This document shows, piece after piece, positions 22,023 to 22,107 of a DNA stretch of 22,107 nt. The notes under the pieces were generated by a model. It had not been told where the DNA came from. It saw only the letters and a list, made by a program, of their open reading frames with translations, and searched no databases. A program made the position numbers and the translations under genes. Position 1 is the stretch's first letter, and each line of letters opens with the position of its first letter. The stretch comes from HRBIN01 sp038891515 (GTDB taxonomy: Archaea > Thermoproteota > Nitrososphaeria_A > Caldarchaeales > Caldarchaeaceae): assembly GCA_038891515.1 (NCBI GenBank), contig JAWAEB010000021.1:1-22107 (forward strand), written 5' to 3'.

Positions 22023-22107
22023 ATGCATGTCTTTGATTATCTGGTTGGCTGTGTGTCTGGGCTTTTCAGGCTCCATAACTATAGTCCCTTTGAGAAGGTT
22101 TATGCCT
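22023..22107 (+). CDS. Start of a plus-strand reading frame cut by the window end, possibly an insertion sequence
   Basis: From the ATG at 22023, 28 codons are open to the end (MHVFDYLVGCVSGLF..., ...YSPFEKVYA). The Tyr-x16-Pro-Phe spacing is the same as in the N-terminus of the transposase at 9974 (VYVGPV...LEPFADRVA), and GTCTGGC (22009-22015), also present in the left end of that element, lies 8 bases before the ATG. It may therefore be the left end of a related IS. A competing hydrophobic frame from ATG 21997 is also open to the end. Evidence is thin for either. Confidence 0.3.
   Translation, partial: MHVFDYLVGCVSGLFRLHNYSPFEKVYA

Noticed and set aside
1..22107. CRISPR arrays or tandem repeats
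   Set aside because: Reading through the window I saw no regularly spaced direct repeats and no cas-like gene.

Overview
This looks like a stretch of an archaeal chromosome, most likely from a thermophilic member of the Thermoproteota/TACK group; I cannot name the genus. The evidence is: a typical archaeal TATA box (box A) 26-29 bases before the first codon of many genes, with almost no leader; Shine-Dalgarno sites mainly on downstream genes; a tRNA-Arg without an encoded CCA end; and archaeal-type proteins (MIP18-Mrp fusion ATPase, MCT-1-like PUA protein, a four-CBS/HPF-like fusion, KDG kinase). Gene density is high and many convergent pairs overlap or abut at their stop codons.

Layout. 1-3668: sugar-acid block with KDG kinase (cut by the window start) and a KDG-aldolase-type DHDPS-family enzyme on the minus strand, a divergent HpaI/GarL-type class II aldolase, and a D-threonine aldolase/D-serine dehydratase-like PLP enzyme. 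3699-9594: housekeeping and molybdenum-cofactor-flavoured block with a MOSC protein, an AlaX fragment without its catalytic half, a CBS x4/HPF-like protein, a 54-residue zinc ribbon, the Mrp ATPase, a MobA-like nucleotidyltransferase, a PUA protein, a pterin carbinolamine dehydratase-like protein and a UspA protein. 9663-11355: tRNA-Arg(CCG), then a decayed 911-bp insertion sequence that still has inverted ends and a 6-bp target duplication, then about 500 bases without a convincing gene.

11356-21913: catabolic block. It holds a biotin-dependent carboxyltransferase subunit; the AllG (DUF1116), AllF (FdrA) and AllH (DUF2877) proteins that make up oxamate carbamoyltransferase in enteric bacteria; a 48-residue stand-alone FdrA-associated protein; a cyclase-family metal hydrolase; a TudS-related protein plus an unknown partner; a CoxL/XdhA-type molybdenum hydroxylase large subunit; and a cytosine-deaminase-like amidohydrolase. 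A coherent though unproven reading is breakdown of an N-heterocycle: the Mo enzyme hydroxylates, the amidohydrolase deaminates or opens the ring, the cyclase-family hydrolase cleaves an amide, and the AllFGH-like enzyme recovers the carbamoyl group. No carbamate kinase, and no FAD or FeS subunit for the Mo enzyme, lies in the window.

The most notable points are the split, multi-operon AllFGH module with its separate small subunit; two intergenic regions where one symmetric TATA element appears to serve two divergent leaderless genes; and several family members missing a key residue or domain (amidohydrolase, TudS-like, AlaX).
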